A DNA stretch of 64,000 nt from Cryptomeria japonica. Lineage: Eukaryota > Streptophyta > Pinopsida > Cupressales > Cupressaceae. The stretch is from positions 67,619,546 through 67,683,545 of the forward strand of contig NC_081408.1 in the NCBI RefSeq assembly GCF_030272615.1, given 5' to 3'. How positions within the stretch are numbered: the stretch's first letter is position 1; each line of letters opens with the position of its first letter. The position numbers and the translations under genes were made by a program. Below, piece by piece: positions 44,059-58,073 of the stretch. The notes under the pieces were generated by a model. The model was not told the origin of the DNA and did not search any database. It saw nothing but the letters and a program-made list of their open reading frames with translations.

Positions 44059-45569
44059 TGTGACCAGCATGTGCCTTATCCATGGGGTACACTACCATGT
44101 GGGATACATCCATTGCATGCCCAGTCCACTTGGACTATTGCCATTCCGTGCTGAGACACGATGCGGGATGTAGTAGACATTTCCATGCGGCCTACCGATA
44201 GGTATAGGGTAGAGCCATGCCACGTGACGACGTGATGCGGGGTGATGTCGAGGCACACACTACCATGCCATGCAGATGTGTGACTTGGCCACACCACATG
44301 ATGAGCTACTATGATAGCTAGATGATTGTCCCTTCCTTCCTCGTTGGTGGCTAGCTACTAGTCACGTAGTGATGTAATGTGCACTTATGATTTATTTTTT
44401 TTCAATTTATTTCGTTGTGGGCCAGCAATTTATTTTACTTTGACCTTGACAGTTTAGCCACGATCTTGCAATCTTGATCTTACTTGATTTGATGTTGCAA
44501 ATCCAGAAATTATTTTTCTTGTCTTATTGTTGGAATTGACAATTATTATCTTTATTATTTTGTACTTTGGTGGCTAAACTGGTTTATCCTTGTTGTTTTC
44601 ATATGTTGGTCTTGTGTTGCAATGTGAATTCCTCTCCAAGAACATAGGAGACAGGCTTGGATGAGTGTATACGAGGAAGTAGATGTAGGGAACCTTGAGG
44701 ATGGAGGTATGTGAGACTGTGAGACAGCTAGGATCCACTACCTACCTATGAGTGGTGACTATCTCTTGGAGGCTAAACACCTTACATAACAAGGGATATT
44801 CAAGAGGGACTTGAATGGAAGGTAGCACCGCTATGGTGTACCCTAGCACCATCAAGCCCTTGAGTGAGATGTTGGATATTTCTTGATCATGTATCTGTTC
44901 TAAGAGCAGGCATAGAGATGTGGATCGTATATGTTATCTTTGACTGAGCATAAGACATGCTCACATGTGGCCTTTTTGTGTTGTGCAAACCAGTCTTATG
45001 GAGGGATATTATGTGAATCATGGAATAAATGGTATTAACTCATCACTATGTTATGGGGCATAGTCATTGGAAAGGTTCTTGTGTGTTTGAAAAGTGTAAA
45101 CAAATGAGTTTTTACATTGCTCTTATTTGTCGAAAGTTAACTTGGTTGTAGAAATTGATATTTGAAGCTAGTTCTATGTGATAAAGTTTTGTGAAAGAGA
45201 TGAATTGGTGAAAGAAATTGACCTTGAGAGCATATTTTATTGTCATGTTTGATAAATGAGTATGATAACTGTGTCTATATACATTTTAATTGCTTTAATT
45301 TGGTGTAATAAGAAGGGAAAATTCTCGTTTCTCTACTATGATTGTGTGTAAATTATAGAATATTTTAAGATGGTGAATGATGTTCGATGCATTGTGTTAA
45401 TGGATAATGACATTCATAGAGGATTATTAATAATGTCCTTAAATGTTGACAAAGTAGTTGTTTATGCAATTTGATAGCTGCTAATTGAGTTTAAGGGCTA
45501 ACACGTGTGGTATGACTTCCGTTTAGCCTTGCAACTTCCAGGAGTAAGTCGGAGCCTAGGGGGGGAGAA
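44059..45569 (+). mobile_element. LARD internal region, 5'-truncated
   Basis: Corresponds to 52238-53752; it lacks the first 2.27 kb of the internal region and its own 5' LTR. A GC-richer patch at 44070-44300 has many CG sites that differ between units by C/T and G/A changes. No supported gene. Confidence 0.75.
45558..45569 (+). other. Polypurine tract before LTR A
   Basis: AGGGGGGGAGAA directly before TGTAATGCCCC. Homologous tracts precede LTR B (53741-53752) and LTR C (61474-61484). Confidence 0.8.
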
Positions 45570-47250
45570 TGTAATGCCCCTACCCTAGTAAGACTTGTAA
45601 AACCCATTTGACCTGGTTGACTTCCTATGTGGCATTCTTGAATGGTAGGTTAACCGTGATGCAATGTGTAGTTTAGATAATATAATTGATTGTGCATACC
45701 TATTATTGTGCTCTTGCATCGATTCTTGTGTAAATGTAATTGTTCCCTAACTCTTGTGATAAATCTCAAGCTAACGCCTCCATTGAATATGTATATGTAT
45801 ATGTATGCTTGCATGAATTCATGGGTGCAGGAGAGTGTAGGTACAACACCGCCTAGGGCGAGGTTCATCTCCTTTGGGATTTGCAGGGTTGATTATACCT
45901 CCTTCATCCTTAGAATGTGGTTTGGGGGTCATAAAACTCTTGTCTTGCCTTAGCCATGGTCAGGTGAGAATCATGTGTGGATTCGTGGTGCTTTCTTTGC
46001 ATTGGGTTGCGTGTCATGTGATTTGGTGGACTTCCTCAGTTTGTGTGCCTTGCACGAGGTAAGTGGAGTTTGTTACCCTAAGTATTTAATTCAATTTAAT
46101 GAGTAGATGTACGCATTAGTAATTTAGAAATTTAAAATAGGTAGTTTCTTTTATATGGTTAATCGTTAATTTAAAGAGATCGCTTTAATTATAATTGTAG
46201 CAAGCTTAAAGCATTTAAATTGAAATAATGTGTTCATTTATGCATTAAAAATTGAGGAATTAAAATAAATGGATTTCTTTCATGAGATTAGTCGTTTATT
46301 AAAAAGGTCGCTTTATTATGTTATAGCGAGTTAGTTTAATAGTTAATTTTAATAATAACGAATTTAATGAGATATGCATTTCAGAAAGGAAGGATTTAAA
46401 GTCATTTGGGAAATAGAAATGAATTTATCATTTTCGCATTTTGGGATAGAAAGGGTAAATTTTATTATTTAAAAGAAATTATTATTTTCTTTACTTGTAA
46501 AGTTAATATAGTATACAGGATTGATTTTTGGAAATTTAAATTAATTTAAATACCTAACCCTTGTTAGTAGTTCGAAATATAAAGTGTTGGCTAAAGTAAT
46601 ATGAAGAAATTTAAAATTAGAGTTAAATAAGAAATGGAAGCTTTTTAATTTTAATAAGAAAAAACGAATAAGAAGTATTGAATAATGGAAAGGAATGATT
46701 CCCATTTTTCATTTTTCTTTTATTTTAAGAAAAAAACAAATGCCTAAATTCGAAATTGAAAATTGGGTCAAAAATAGGGTTTCTCATTTTAACCTAGTTT
46801 TGAAATGTTTTTGGGGGTTGTTTTCTTGAGTCATTTTTTTGGGAAACAAATGGAGATGGGGAAATTTTGGAAAAATGGGAGATTTGCTTTAAGTTGCAGG
46901 AGGAGCTCTTCATCAAAACTCTTCCCGAAATGCGTTTGGAGGTAGGATTCAAATCTACCCTTTTATTTATTTGTTGAATAAAAAAAAAATGGTATTACCC
47001 ATGAACGTTTTTTTGAGGTTTAGTTTCAGTTTTCTTTTAGGCATGGTTGTTCTTGAATCAAATTTTATTTTCTTAATAGATTTTGTGGTTTTAAACTTGA
47101 TGAGGAAATATTTTTCCCCATAATGAAGTTTTTGGTAAAATCTGGAAAATGAATGGGTCTGTGAAGAAAAATAAAATAAAATAAAATTTTGTTTGGGGCA
47201 AAACTAGACTGTATAAAAAAAGATTTTTTTATATACAAAAAAAATAAAAA

Positions 47251-47283
47251 TATATATATATATATATTTTCGGGTTAGGGTTT
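47251..47283 (+). promoter_or_regulatory. TA tract and telo-box-like TTAGGGTTT in LTR A
   Basis: TATATATATATATATAT (47251-47267) is followed by TTAGGGTTT at 47275-47283, the reverse complement of the plant telo-box AAACCCTAA. The same TTAGGGTTT is at 55380-55388 and 63195-63203 in LTRs B and C. This could be a core promoter; no transcript evidence. Confidence 0.4.
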
Positions 47284-47560
47284 GGTGGGCCGAGGAGCCG
47301 AAGCTCGGCTCGCGCCACCACCCCCTCCCCCATTTCTCCCCTACGCCGTGGCTCTGCAAGGAATCCCCTACGTCCACAGCGGCCGCAGGGAACCCTGCGT
47401 TCATTGTGGCCGCAGGGTAAAACCTACAACCACAGTGGCCGCAGGGAAGCCCTGTGTGCACAGTGGCCACAGGGGGAACCGTATGCCACAGCAGGGCCAC
47501 GCAGGAGCTATGGGACTTCTGTCTCCTCCGTGTTGGGAGGTGGGCCCCGTAATGCCCCCT
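47284..47560 (+). repeat. GC-rich island with about 30-bp minisatellite in LTR A
   Basis: Four to five diverged copies of a CCACAGTGGCCGCAGGGAA-type unit between about 47373 and 47500, embedded in otherwise AT-rich LTR. Counterparts are at 55389-55660 and 63204-63480. Copies differ chiefly by C/T and G/A changes. Confidence 0.75.
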
Positions 47561-49967
47561 CTTTACCTTATTTTAATTTTATTTTTGGTTTTATTTTTTT
47601 TATTTAGTTTAAAGAAATAAAATAAAATAAAACATAATAATATTATAAAATAGAAAAAAATGAAAAAAATGATTTGTTATGATAGTGTTTTTATTTTTAA
47701 ATAAAGTTTTTAGTTAATAGATTATTTGTTTTTATTAATGCATATATTTAATGTGAAGGCTCATAATAATGAAAATTGGAATTGAACGTTATTACACAAC
47801 ATTTTTAATATATAGGATTTTTAAGGAAATTTATATCAATCTATCGAATAGTAATTAATAACTGGTGATTTTTAATTTAATACTGTATTCAGAAAACACA
47901 TAGTGATTTATCTGAGCAATTTGAGAACTTAGAATTAGGGATCGATATGTTAAAGTATTTTAAATTCATCATGGGAATTTTGAAAGCACAACTGATATGC
48001 TAACAAGATCACCAAAAAACTTAATAATGTGTCGATTTGAAGTTCAGAAGAAGATGATACCTTCCTTTAGTAAAACAAATAGTTTAGTTATTTCTTCCCC
48101 GATGATGTGAAATAGATAATGGAAAAGATAGCAAGTTTATTTTATGTTTTCGCTTGTGTTAAGTACTGGCAAGACTTTGCTAGGTTTGTTTGGACTCTAT
48201 CATATGTGTACTTGTGTTGGTCATGGCCGGTTACATCCCTAGGTAGAGTAGCATCCGTCATTTGAACCTGTAATTGCTTGAAGTGTTCAGTTGGATCTGC
48301 TTCAAAAGGGATCATTATGTAAATTCCGACTGAGGTGTCTATTGTATATTGGTTGTGTTCGCCTAAGAGGCAAAGATGTAAAAGACTTATAAATTATGTA
48401 TTCCTAATGATATAATACCAAAGGGGTCTTGTAGTTGAGCAGACCCAGAGATGTAGCCCTTTAGGGGTGAACTCCGAGATCATATCTATGTTATGCGATG
48501 TTTTAGCTTCCTTTGTTTCATGCTATAAGTTATCATGTATGGTTGTAATCTTGTATAAGTGTATGGTGGAAATTTAATGAATTTAAATCAAAGTGCATAA
48601 AATCATTCATCTTGGTAAATGTAGTAATCAGGTTCATAAAACATTGTAATTAAGATTATGGAAAAGTATTTTGAAATTGTTAATTAAAAGTAGTAATAGT
48701 GGGAAGAATCTTGCTAGGTTACCACCATTGGATTAACTTGTTATTAAGCATGTAAAAGGGAATAGATGAGTATGGGAAACAAAGTTAGACTTAATGTTGT
48801 AAATTTCCAAGTTGAAATCTAAAGGATGAACACCATATAGATATTTACTTTTTAACTTCTTAAATGAGTATCCCCATGTTAATCATACTTCACTATATTG
48901 GATGAATTTGTTTAGTTATTTATGTTTTAATCTTAACAAATAATCCTTACCAAATTAACTTGATAATTGGGTGAACTCAACTATTTATCCATAATTATAA
49001 CCCTAATAAAAGAATCTCTTATGATTGCTAAAAAAATGAACTAAAATGGGAAGCATTTGTATAGTTGATTTTATCTTAATCTTAGTAAATGTATTTTTTT
49101 CATCTTAACTTCATTTAACTAAAAGGAGTGACATGCAATTAGATAGTTATATTCAAATCCTAAAAGGGAGAACGTCACTATGAACTTATATTTATAATCC
49201 TATAACAATGGATAACACCTTGTTAACTATATTTTAAATTAAAGGGTGAACTCAAGTGTTCCTAATACCTTTTCACCATTAATGAATTTAGTCCATTTAT
49301 TTGCATTATTAGGACTCCAATGAATGAAATCCATGGCTACTCACACATTACCCTCCATGAAAGAACTACGACTCATTAGTTGGTTATGCTTGAATTCAAT
49401 TAATGGAACCTCACTCTATTCATGGAAGTTTAATCCTTAACGAACGAATCTCATCTTATCAACCATACTTTTAATATTTAAGAAAGATAACAATTGTGGG
49501 TGGTTACCTTAAACCCAAATGAATGAACTTTTTTATATTAGTCACATTGTACATTAGTGGGTGGACTCTTATGTTAATTATATTTTAAAGTGCATTGAGT
49601 AATAAGCTCGTCTTGGCCTCCTATCCCTTCAAAGTAAATGAACGCTTCCTAAAATTCTAGTATGTCAATGTATCGAACATAATATATATCCATGTCTTAA
49701 GTATTAACATGTAATTAACATATCCAGCTTATTGGATCAATTGACGCGAGTTTGAGTTAGGTGTAAGGTTATGTAATCACGTTGGGAAACTCCATAGGTT
49801 CGTTTAGCCTTCCGCTATGTTATCTAGTTTTAGATAACTCCAAATTATCTTAATGTTGTGTCTAATTATTAACACTCTTAATATTACTTTAAAAAAAATA
49901 TATATTTACACTTTATTTGAGTGTTTTTAACTTAAACCCTTTAGGGGTTTCTTGGCGGGGCTTTACA

Positions 49968-52900
49968 CTTGGTATCAGAGCCAGGTTGCAACACTGGGAT
50001 CTCTAGTTTCACTTGTGCCCTTAGTTGGTGTGTGTGTGTCTACTTTATGTTGTATGCTTGTCCACCACGGTGTGAGGGTGTGATTTAACAACCCCTACTT
50101 GTGTGTAACGTGTGTGTTCACACTTTGTTTTCAGCTTATTGATGTGGGTGTTCTGGAAATAATTATATGTGTTTTGTCTGCCTATTGAGGTCTGGGTCTT
50201 TGAATTCTCTTACTTCGAAAGGGAGTCGTATGTACCTTCGATCTTGATTTGTTTCACTCTTTTGACTAATCCATCTGGGTTGGTTGTTAATATCTTGAAT
50301 CTAAATGTACGAAATGTGCTTGTTTATGGTTTTGATCTATCTTAATGATTGTCCACTTGAAAGACTAGTATGGCAAATGTTAATGCTTATTATGTAGTAC
50401 ATTGAGTGATTATGACTCTTCTCCTTCTCTCTCTCTAGTAAATTAAAAGGATTTGATATGTGTAATTATCTCTTATTTAATTTTTCTTACTGCAAGAGAA
50501 AGGATGATATTTCTTGAGCCCTGGTGTGAGCCTCATAATGTTTTTGTGTTTTAGATTGTAAAAGGGATTGGTTTGGGAGTTAATTCTTGGTTAATGATAG
50601 AAAATGGTATGTTTGCATTAAAGGGTTCTCCATGTGCTTGGTAGAAGTAATATAACTAAATTCCATCTTAAGTAAGGTGCATTAAAATGTGCATAGTGAT
50701 TTTGTGAAAATTGCTTGATGTGAAAGAAATACCAAAAGAGGACATGTTGTAGTAGCTTCAAGAGTGAATTAATATGCTCCTCGAAAGATTGTTTTATGTG
50801 CTTATTCAACTAGTGTGATTTAGGACCTATTAAGTGACACACCATTTAACTTGCCTTGGATACGGGTAATTGTCTTATTATGTTTCAAAAAGAGTAAATG
50901 AAAGACTTGTTAATTTGTATGCATTAAATGTGTAAAATCTAGTAGATAGCTCTTCATTTACCTCCTTGTCATATTATGAATTTTCAATGTTAGATTTGAT
51001 GTATTATTGTATTGTATTGTATCATGAATAGTGATTGTTCTCAAGAAGACTTGTATTACAAAAGAAAATTTGATTGTTTTGAATTCTTGATCGGAAAACT
51101 AGAACATTATAGTGCAATAATAATGATTAGAAATGTCATATTAGGATACTTTGGCACCTTCCTAAAATATAGCGAAATGAAAACCGTGCAACTAAAATGA
51201 TAGACTTATACCCAAGCATATGGTGTGATCTTGAAATTCTTGTGTATTCGTAGGAAATAGTCGAATTTCCAACTCTCTTCCTCCTTTTGTCTAAAATAAA
51301 GGATTTCTTGTTTTTGAAATACTATTTGGAATGCAGTGATTTAAAGGAATTCTTATAATGCATATGAAATGGTATGTTGCCTTGGGCTTCTAATTGAAAG
51401 GGGAAAGTTTTTCATCTTGGAAAGGGAAATTGCATAGTTAGTAATGTGAATGAAAATGCTTAAAGGAAATGGAGAAAGATGTTAAAATGATGTTATTTCT
51501 TTGTGTAAATTTGATTTGTTGAGAATTTCAGTACGTGGATATAGAGTAAACTTTATTTTGTGATTCATGTGTAAAGCATAATTAAAACTTCCCTTACGTA
51601 TATGTTAGCATAATGTAAAGTAATCCCCATAAATGTGACTAAACCAGTAATGGTGCTATTCTATGTGTGTTGTGAGAAAACTCGTACTTGTTTTGTGTGC
51701 CCATGGGATGGTGAAGTAATCAACCATGGGGAATATGTTTGCTTATGAGTATGGGAAACGATACCTATCTATGTGATGTTCTTATTTGTTTCCTTACTGA
51801 GTGCCAACCCACGGGTTGTTGATAAGTCAGTATGTGGAGGGGTAGTAGTAGAAGTCACCATTCCTTGAATAGTATGAACAACGTACGAGTAATGTTGACG
51901 CGAAGCGACTTTAGCTTCCCTATTTTGAGGAAAAATATAGTTTTGTAATGATACTGTAACATAGGTGTACTCAATACTTCTCCTTGTGATGAACCGATCT
52001 ATGAGGTTCATGTGTGCCATCTTAATTCCTATCCTTTATTTTGAGCATATAGATGACAGTTCTTGAGCATATTGATGGATTTTTTTGGAGCATTTGTTGC
52101 CTTGTCTTCATGAGAGGCGTGTTATTTTCTTACATAAGTTGCCAACTGACTAGTGTTGGTAGACTTGTGGGTAGACCTTAGCCATGTATACCTCTGGCTT
52201 ACGGTGAGTATCCTGAGAGGAACATCACTATGTGGAGTGTGACCAGCATGTGCCTTATCCATAGGGTACACTACCATGCGGGATATGTCCATTGCATGCC
52301 TAGTCCGCTTGGAGTATTGCCATGTTGTGCTAAGACACGATGCGGGATGTAGTAGACATTTCCATGCAGCCTACCAATAGGTATAGGGTAGAGCCATGGC
52401 ACATGATGACGTGATGCGGGGTGATGTCGAGGTGCACACTGCCATGCCATGTGGATGTGTGACTTGGCAACACCACATGATGAGCTACTATGATAGCTAG
52501 ATGATTGTCCCTTCCTTCCTCGTTGGTGGCTAGCTACTAGTCACGTAGTGATGTAATGTGCACTTATGATTTTCTTTTATTTATTTATTTCTTTCTTTGT
52601 GGGCCAGCAATTTATTTTACTTTGACCTTGATGGTTTAGCCACGATCTTGCAATCTTGATCTTACTTGATTTGATGTTGCAAATCCAGAAATTATTTTTC
52701 TTGTCTTATTGTTGGAATTGACAATTATTATGTTTATTCTTTTGTACTTTGGTGGCTAAACTGGTTTATCCTTGTTGTTTTCGTATGGTGGTCTTGTGTT
52801 GCAATGTGAATTCCTCTCCAAGAATGTAGGAGACGGGCTTGGATGAGTGTATACGAGGAAGTAGATGTAGGGAACCTTGAGGATGGAGGTATGTGAGGCT

Positions 52901-53752
52901 GTGAGACAGCTAGGATCCACTACCTACCTATGAGTGGTGACTATCTCTTGGAGGCTAAACACCTTACATAACAAGGGATATTCACAAGGGACTTGTATGG
53001 AAGGTAGCACCGCTATGGTGTACCCTACCACCATCAAGCCCTTGAGTGAGATGTTGGATATTTGTTGATCATGTATCTGTTCTGAGAGCAGGTATACAGA
53101 TGTGGATCATATATGTTATCTTTGAACGAGCATAAGACATGCTCACATGTGGCCTTTTTGTGTTGTGCAAACTAGTCTTATGGAGGGATATTATGTGTAA
53201 TCATGGAATAAATGGTATTAACTCATCACTATGTTATGGGGCATAGTCATTGGAAAGGTTCTTGTGTGTTTGAAAAGTGTAAACAAATGAGTTTTTACAT
53301 TGCTCTTATTTGTCGAAAGTTAACTTGGTTGTAGAAATTGATATTTGAAGCTAGTTCTATGCGATAAAGTTTTGTGAAAGAGATGAATTGGTGAAAGAAA
53401 TTGACCTTGAGAGCATATTTTATTGTCATGTTTGATAAATGAGTATGATAACTGTGTCTATATACATTTTAATTGCTTTAATTTGGTGTAATAAGAAGGG
53501 AAAATTCTCGTTTCTCTACTATGATTGTGTGTAAATTCTAGAATATTTTAAGATGGTGAATGATGTTAGATGCATTCTATTAATGGATAATGACATTCAT
53601 AGAGGATTATTAATAATGTCCTTAAATGTTGACAAAGTAGTTGTTTATGCAATTTGATAGCTGTTAATTGAGTTTAAGGGCTAACACGTGTGGTATGACT
53701 TCCATTTAGCCTTGCAACTTCCAGGAGTAAGTCGGAGCCTAGGGGGGGAGAA
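49968..53752 (+). mobile_element. LARD internal region between LTR A and LTR B (3,785 bp)
   Basis: Runs from primer binding site to polypurine tract with no gag-pol. The short frames (for example the minus-strand frame at 51769-52020, also at 59873-60124) are conserved only because the units are recent copies. I see no gene here. Confidence 0.8.
49970..49982 (+). other. Primer binding site (initiator tRNA-Met type) after LTR A
   Basis: TGGTATCAGAGCC begins two bases after the LTR end and matches the 3' end complement of plant initiator tRNA-Met. Confidence 0.85.
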
Positions 53753-56700
53753 TGTAATGCCCCTACCCTAGTTAGACTTCTAAAACCCGTTTGACCTAGT
53801 TGACATCCTATGTGGCATTCTAGGAATGGTAGGTTAACCGTGATGCAATGTGTAGTTTAGATAATATAATTGATTGTGCATACCTATTATTGTGCTCTTG
53901 CATCGATTCTTGTGTAAATGTAATTGTTCCCTAACTCTTGTGATAAATCTCAAGCTAACGCCTCCATTGAATATGTATATGTATATGTATGCTTGCATGA
54001 ATTGATGGGTGCAGGAGAGTGCAGGTACAACACCGCCTAGGGCGAGGTTCATCTCCTTTGGGATTTGCAGGGTTGAGTATACCTCCTTCATCCTTAGAAT
54101 GCGGTTTGGGGGTCAAAAAACTCTTGTCTTGCCTTAGCCATGGTCAGGTGAGAATCATGTGTGGATTCATGGGGCTTTCTTTGCATTGGGTTGCGTGTCA
54201 TGTGATTTGGTGGACTTCCTTAGTTTGCGTGCCTTGCACAGGGTAAGTGGAGTTTGTTACCCTAAGTATTTAATTCACTTTAATGAGTAGATGTACGCAT
54301 TAGTAATTTAGAAATTTAAAATAGGTAGTTTCTTTTATATGGTTAATTGTTAATTTAAAGAGATCGCTTTAATTATAATTGTAGCAAGCTTAAAGCATTT
54401 AAATTGAAATAATGTGTTCATTTATGCATTAAAAGTTGAGGAATTAAAATAAATGGATTTCTTTCATGAGATTAGTCATTTATTAAAAAGGTCGCTTTAT
54501 TATGTTATAGCGAGTTAGTTCAATAGTTAATTTTAATAATAACAAATTTAATGAGATATGTGTTTTAGAAAGGAAGGATTTAAAGTCATTTGGGAAATAG
54601 AAATGAATTTATCATTTTCACATTTTGGGATAGAAAGGGTAAATTTTATTATTTAAAAGAAATTATTATTTTCTTTACTTGTAAAGTTAATATAGTATAC
54701 AGGATTGATTTTTGGAAATTTAAATTAATTTAAATACCTAACCCTTGTTAGTAGTTCGAAATATAAAGTGTTGGCTAAAGTAATATGAAGAAATTTAAAA
54801 TTAGAGTTAAATAAGAAATGGAAGCTTTTTAATTTTAATAAGAAAAAACAAATAAGAAGTATTGAATAATGGAAAGGAATGATTTCCATTTTTCATTTTT
54901 CTTTTATTTAAAAAAAAAATAAATGCCTAAATTCAAAATTGAAAATTAGGTCAAAAACAACTTTTCTTGAGTCATTTTTTTGGGAAAAAAATGGAGATGG
55001 GGAAATTTTGGAAAAATGGGAGATTTGCTTTGAGTTGCAGGTGGAGCTCTTCATCAAAACTCTTCCTGAGATGCATTTGGAGGTAGGATTCAAATCTACC
55101 CTTTTATTTATTTGTTGAATAAAAAAAAAATGGTATTACCCATGAACGTTTTTTTGAGGTTTAGTTTTAGTTTTCTTTTAGGCATGGTTGTTCTTGAATC
55201 AAATTTTTGTTTCTTAATAGATTTTGTGGTTTTAAACTTGATGAGGAAATATTTTTCCCCATAATGAAGTTTTTGGTAAAATCTAGAAAATCAATGGGTC
55301 TGTGAATAAAATAAAAAATAAAATAAAATAAAATAAGATTTTTTTTATATACAAAAATAAATATATATATATTTTGGGGTTAGGGTTTGGCGGGCGAAGG
55401 AGCCGAAGCTCAGCTCGCGCCGCCGCCCCCTCCCCCATTTCTCCCCTACGCCATGGCTCCGTAGGGAATCCCCTATGTCCACAGCGGCCGTAGGGAACCC
55501 TACGTTCACTGTGGCCGCAGGGTAAAACCCGCAACCACAGTGGCCGCAGGGAAGCCTTGCATGCACAGTGGCCGCGGGGGGAACCCTGTACCAAAGCAGG
55601 GCAACGCGGGAGCTGCGGGACTTCTGCCTCCTCCATGTTGAGAGGTGGGCCCCGCAGTGCCCCCTCTTTACCTTATTTTAATTTTAATTTTAGTTTAATT
55701 TTTTTTATTTAGTTTATAGAAATAAAATAAAATAAAACATAATAATATTATAAAATAGAAAAAAATGAAAAAAATGATTTGTTATGATAGTGTTTTTATT
55801 TTTAAATAAAGTTTTTAGTTAATAGATTATTTGTTTTTATTAATGCATATATTTAATGTGAAGGCACATAATAATGAAAATTGGAATTGAACGTTATTAA
55901 ACAACATTTTTAATATATAGGATTTTTAAGGAAATTTATATCAATCTATCGAATAGTAATTAATAATTGGTGATTTTTAATTTAATATTGTATTCAGAAA
56001 ACACATAGTGATTTATCTGAGCATTCTGAGAACTTAGAATTAGGGATCGATATGTTAAAGTATTTTAAGTTCATCATGGGAATTTTGAAAGCACAACTGA
56101 TATGCTAACAAGATCACCAGAAAACTTAATAATGTGTCGATTTGAAGTTTGGAAGAACATGATACCTTCCTTTAGTAAAACAAATAGTTTAGTTATTTCT
56201 TCCCCGATGATGTGAAATAGATAATGGAAAAGATGGCAAGTTTATTTTATGTTTTCGCTTGTGTTAAGTACTGGCAAGACTTTACTACGTTTGTTTGGAC
56301 TCTGTCATATGTGTACTTGTGTTGGTCATGGCCGGTTACATCCCTAGGTAGAGTAGCGTCCGTCATTTGAACCTGTAATTGCTTGAAGTGTTCAATTGGA
56401 TCCGCTTCAAAAGGGATCATTATGTAAATTCTGACTGAGGTGTCTATTGTATATTGGTTGTGTTCGCCTAAGACGCAAAGATGTGAAGAGACTTATAAAT
56501 TATGTATTCCTAATGATATAATACCAAAGGGGTCTTGCAGTTGAGCAGACCCAGAGATGTAGCCCTTTAGGGGTGAACTCTGAGATCATATATGTGTTAT
56601 GTGATGTTTTAGCTTCCTTTGTTTCATGCTATAAGTTATCATGTATGGTTGTAATCTTGTATAAGTGTATGGTGGAAATTTAATGAATTTAAATCAAAGT

Positions 56701-58073
56701 GCATAAAATCATTCATCTTGGTAAATGTAGTAATCAGGTTCATAAAACATTGTAATTAAGATTATGGAAAAGTATTTTGAAAATGTTAATTAAAAGTAGT
56801 AATAGTGGGAAGAATCTTGCTAGGTTACCATCATTGGATTAACTTGTTATTAAGCATGTAAAAGGGAACAGATGAGTATGGGAAACAAAGTTAGAATTAA
56901 TGTTGTAAATTTCCAAGTTGAAATCTAAAGGATGAACACCATATAGATATTTACTTTTTATCTTCTTAAATGAGTATCCCCATGTTAATCATACTTCACT
57001 ATATTGGATGAATTTGTTTAGTTATTTATGTTTTAATCTTAACAAATAATCCTTACCAAATTAACTTGATAATTGGGTGAACTCAACTATTTATCCATAA
57101 TTATAACCCTAATAAAAGAATCTCTTATGATTGCTAAAAAAATGAACTAAAATGGGAAGCATTTGTATAGTTGATTTTATCTTAATCTTAGTAAATGTAT
57201 TTTTTTCATCTTAACTTCATTTAACTAAAAGGAGTGACATGCAATTAGATAGTTATATTCAAATCCTAAAAGGGAGAACGTCACTATGAACTTATATTTT
57301 CAATCCTATAACAATGGATAACACCTTATTAACTATATTTTAAATTAAAGGGTGAACTCAAGTGTTCCTAATACCTTTTCACCATTAATGAATTTAGTCC
57401 ATTTATTTGCATTATTAGGACTTCAATGAATGAACTCCATGGCTACTCACACATTACCCTCCATAAAAGAACTACGACTCATTAGTTGATTATGCTTGAA
57501 TTCAATTGATGGAACCTCACTCTATTAATGGAAGTTTAATCCTTAATGAACGAATCTCATCTTATCAACCATACTTTTAATATTTAAGAAAGATAACAAT
57601 TGTGGGTGGTTACCTTAAACCCAAATGAATGAACTTTGTTATATTAGTCACATTGCACATTAGTGGGTGGAGTCTTATGTTAATTATATTTTAAAGTGCA
57701 TTGAGTAATAACCTCGTCTTGGCCTCCTATCCCTTCAAAGTAAACGAACGCTTCCTAAAATTCTAGTATGTCAATGTATCAAACATAATATATATCCATG
57801 TCTTAAGTATTAACATGTAATTAAGATATCCAGCTTATTGGATCAATTGACGCGAGTTTGAGTTAGGTGTAAGGTTATGTAATCACGTTTGGAAACTCCA
57901 TAGGTTTGTTTAGCCTTCCGCTGTGTTATCTAGTTTTAGATAACTCCAAATTATCTTAATGTTGTGTCTAATTATTAACACTCTTAATATTACTTTAAAA
58001 AATATATATATTTACACTCTATTTGAGTGTTTTTAACTTAAACCCTTTAGGGGTTTCCTAGCGGGGCTTTACA
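53753..58073 (+). mobile_element. LARD LTR B (4,321 bp)
   Basis: Homologous to LTR A end to end. It lacks about 45 bp present in A and C near 54955 and about 35 bp near 55335 (the GTTTGGGG...CTAGACT segment), which accounts for its shorter length. Confidence 0.87.
55389..55660 (+). repeat. GC-rich minisatellite island in LTR B
   Basis: Counterpart of 47284-47560, with the same CCACAGTGGCCGCAGGG units. Confidence 0.7.

Larger units (their letters stand above)
45570..49967 (+). mobile_element. LARD LTR A (4,398 bp)
   Basis: TGTAATGCCCC to GGGGCTTTACA. AT-rich, with one GC-rich island (47284-47560) preceded by a TA tract and TTAGGGTTT. No coding capacity is supported. Confidence 0.87.

Noticed and set aside
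45690-45953. Frames near the start of each LARD LTR (also at 54019-54246, 61606-61869 and 61751-61978)
   Set aside because: Conserved only to the level of the surrounding non-coding LTR; no recognisable domain and no consistent start or end.
47275-47283. Possible telomere repeat
   Set aside because: Only a single TTAGGGTTT is present, not an array; reported as a telo-box-like motif instead.
47282-47620. Short frames through the GC-rich island of the LARD LTRs (also at 63189-63527 and on the minus strand)
   Set aside because: They arise from the minisatellite units and differ in frame and length between LTR copies; low-complexity Pro/Arg/Gly products without a domain.
49970-49982. Possible tRNA-Met gene fragment
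   Set aside because: Only the primer-binding stretch complementary to the tRNA 3' end is present; no cloverleaf can be drawn around it.
51769-52020. Minus-strand 83-codon frame, repeated at 59873-60124
   Set aside because: Both copies sit in homologous internal regions of a tandem array, so conservation is expected without coding; no domain recognised.
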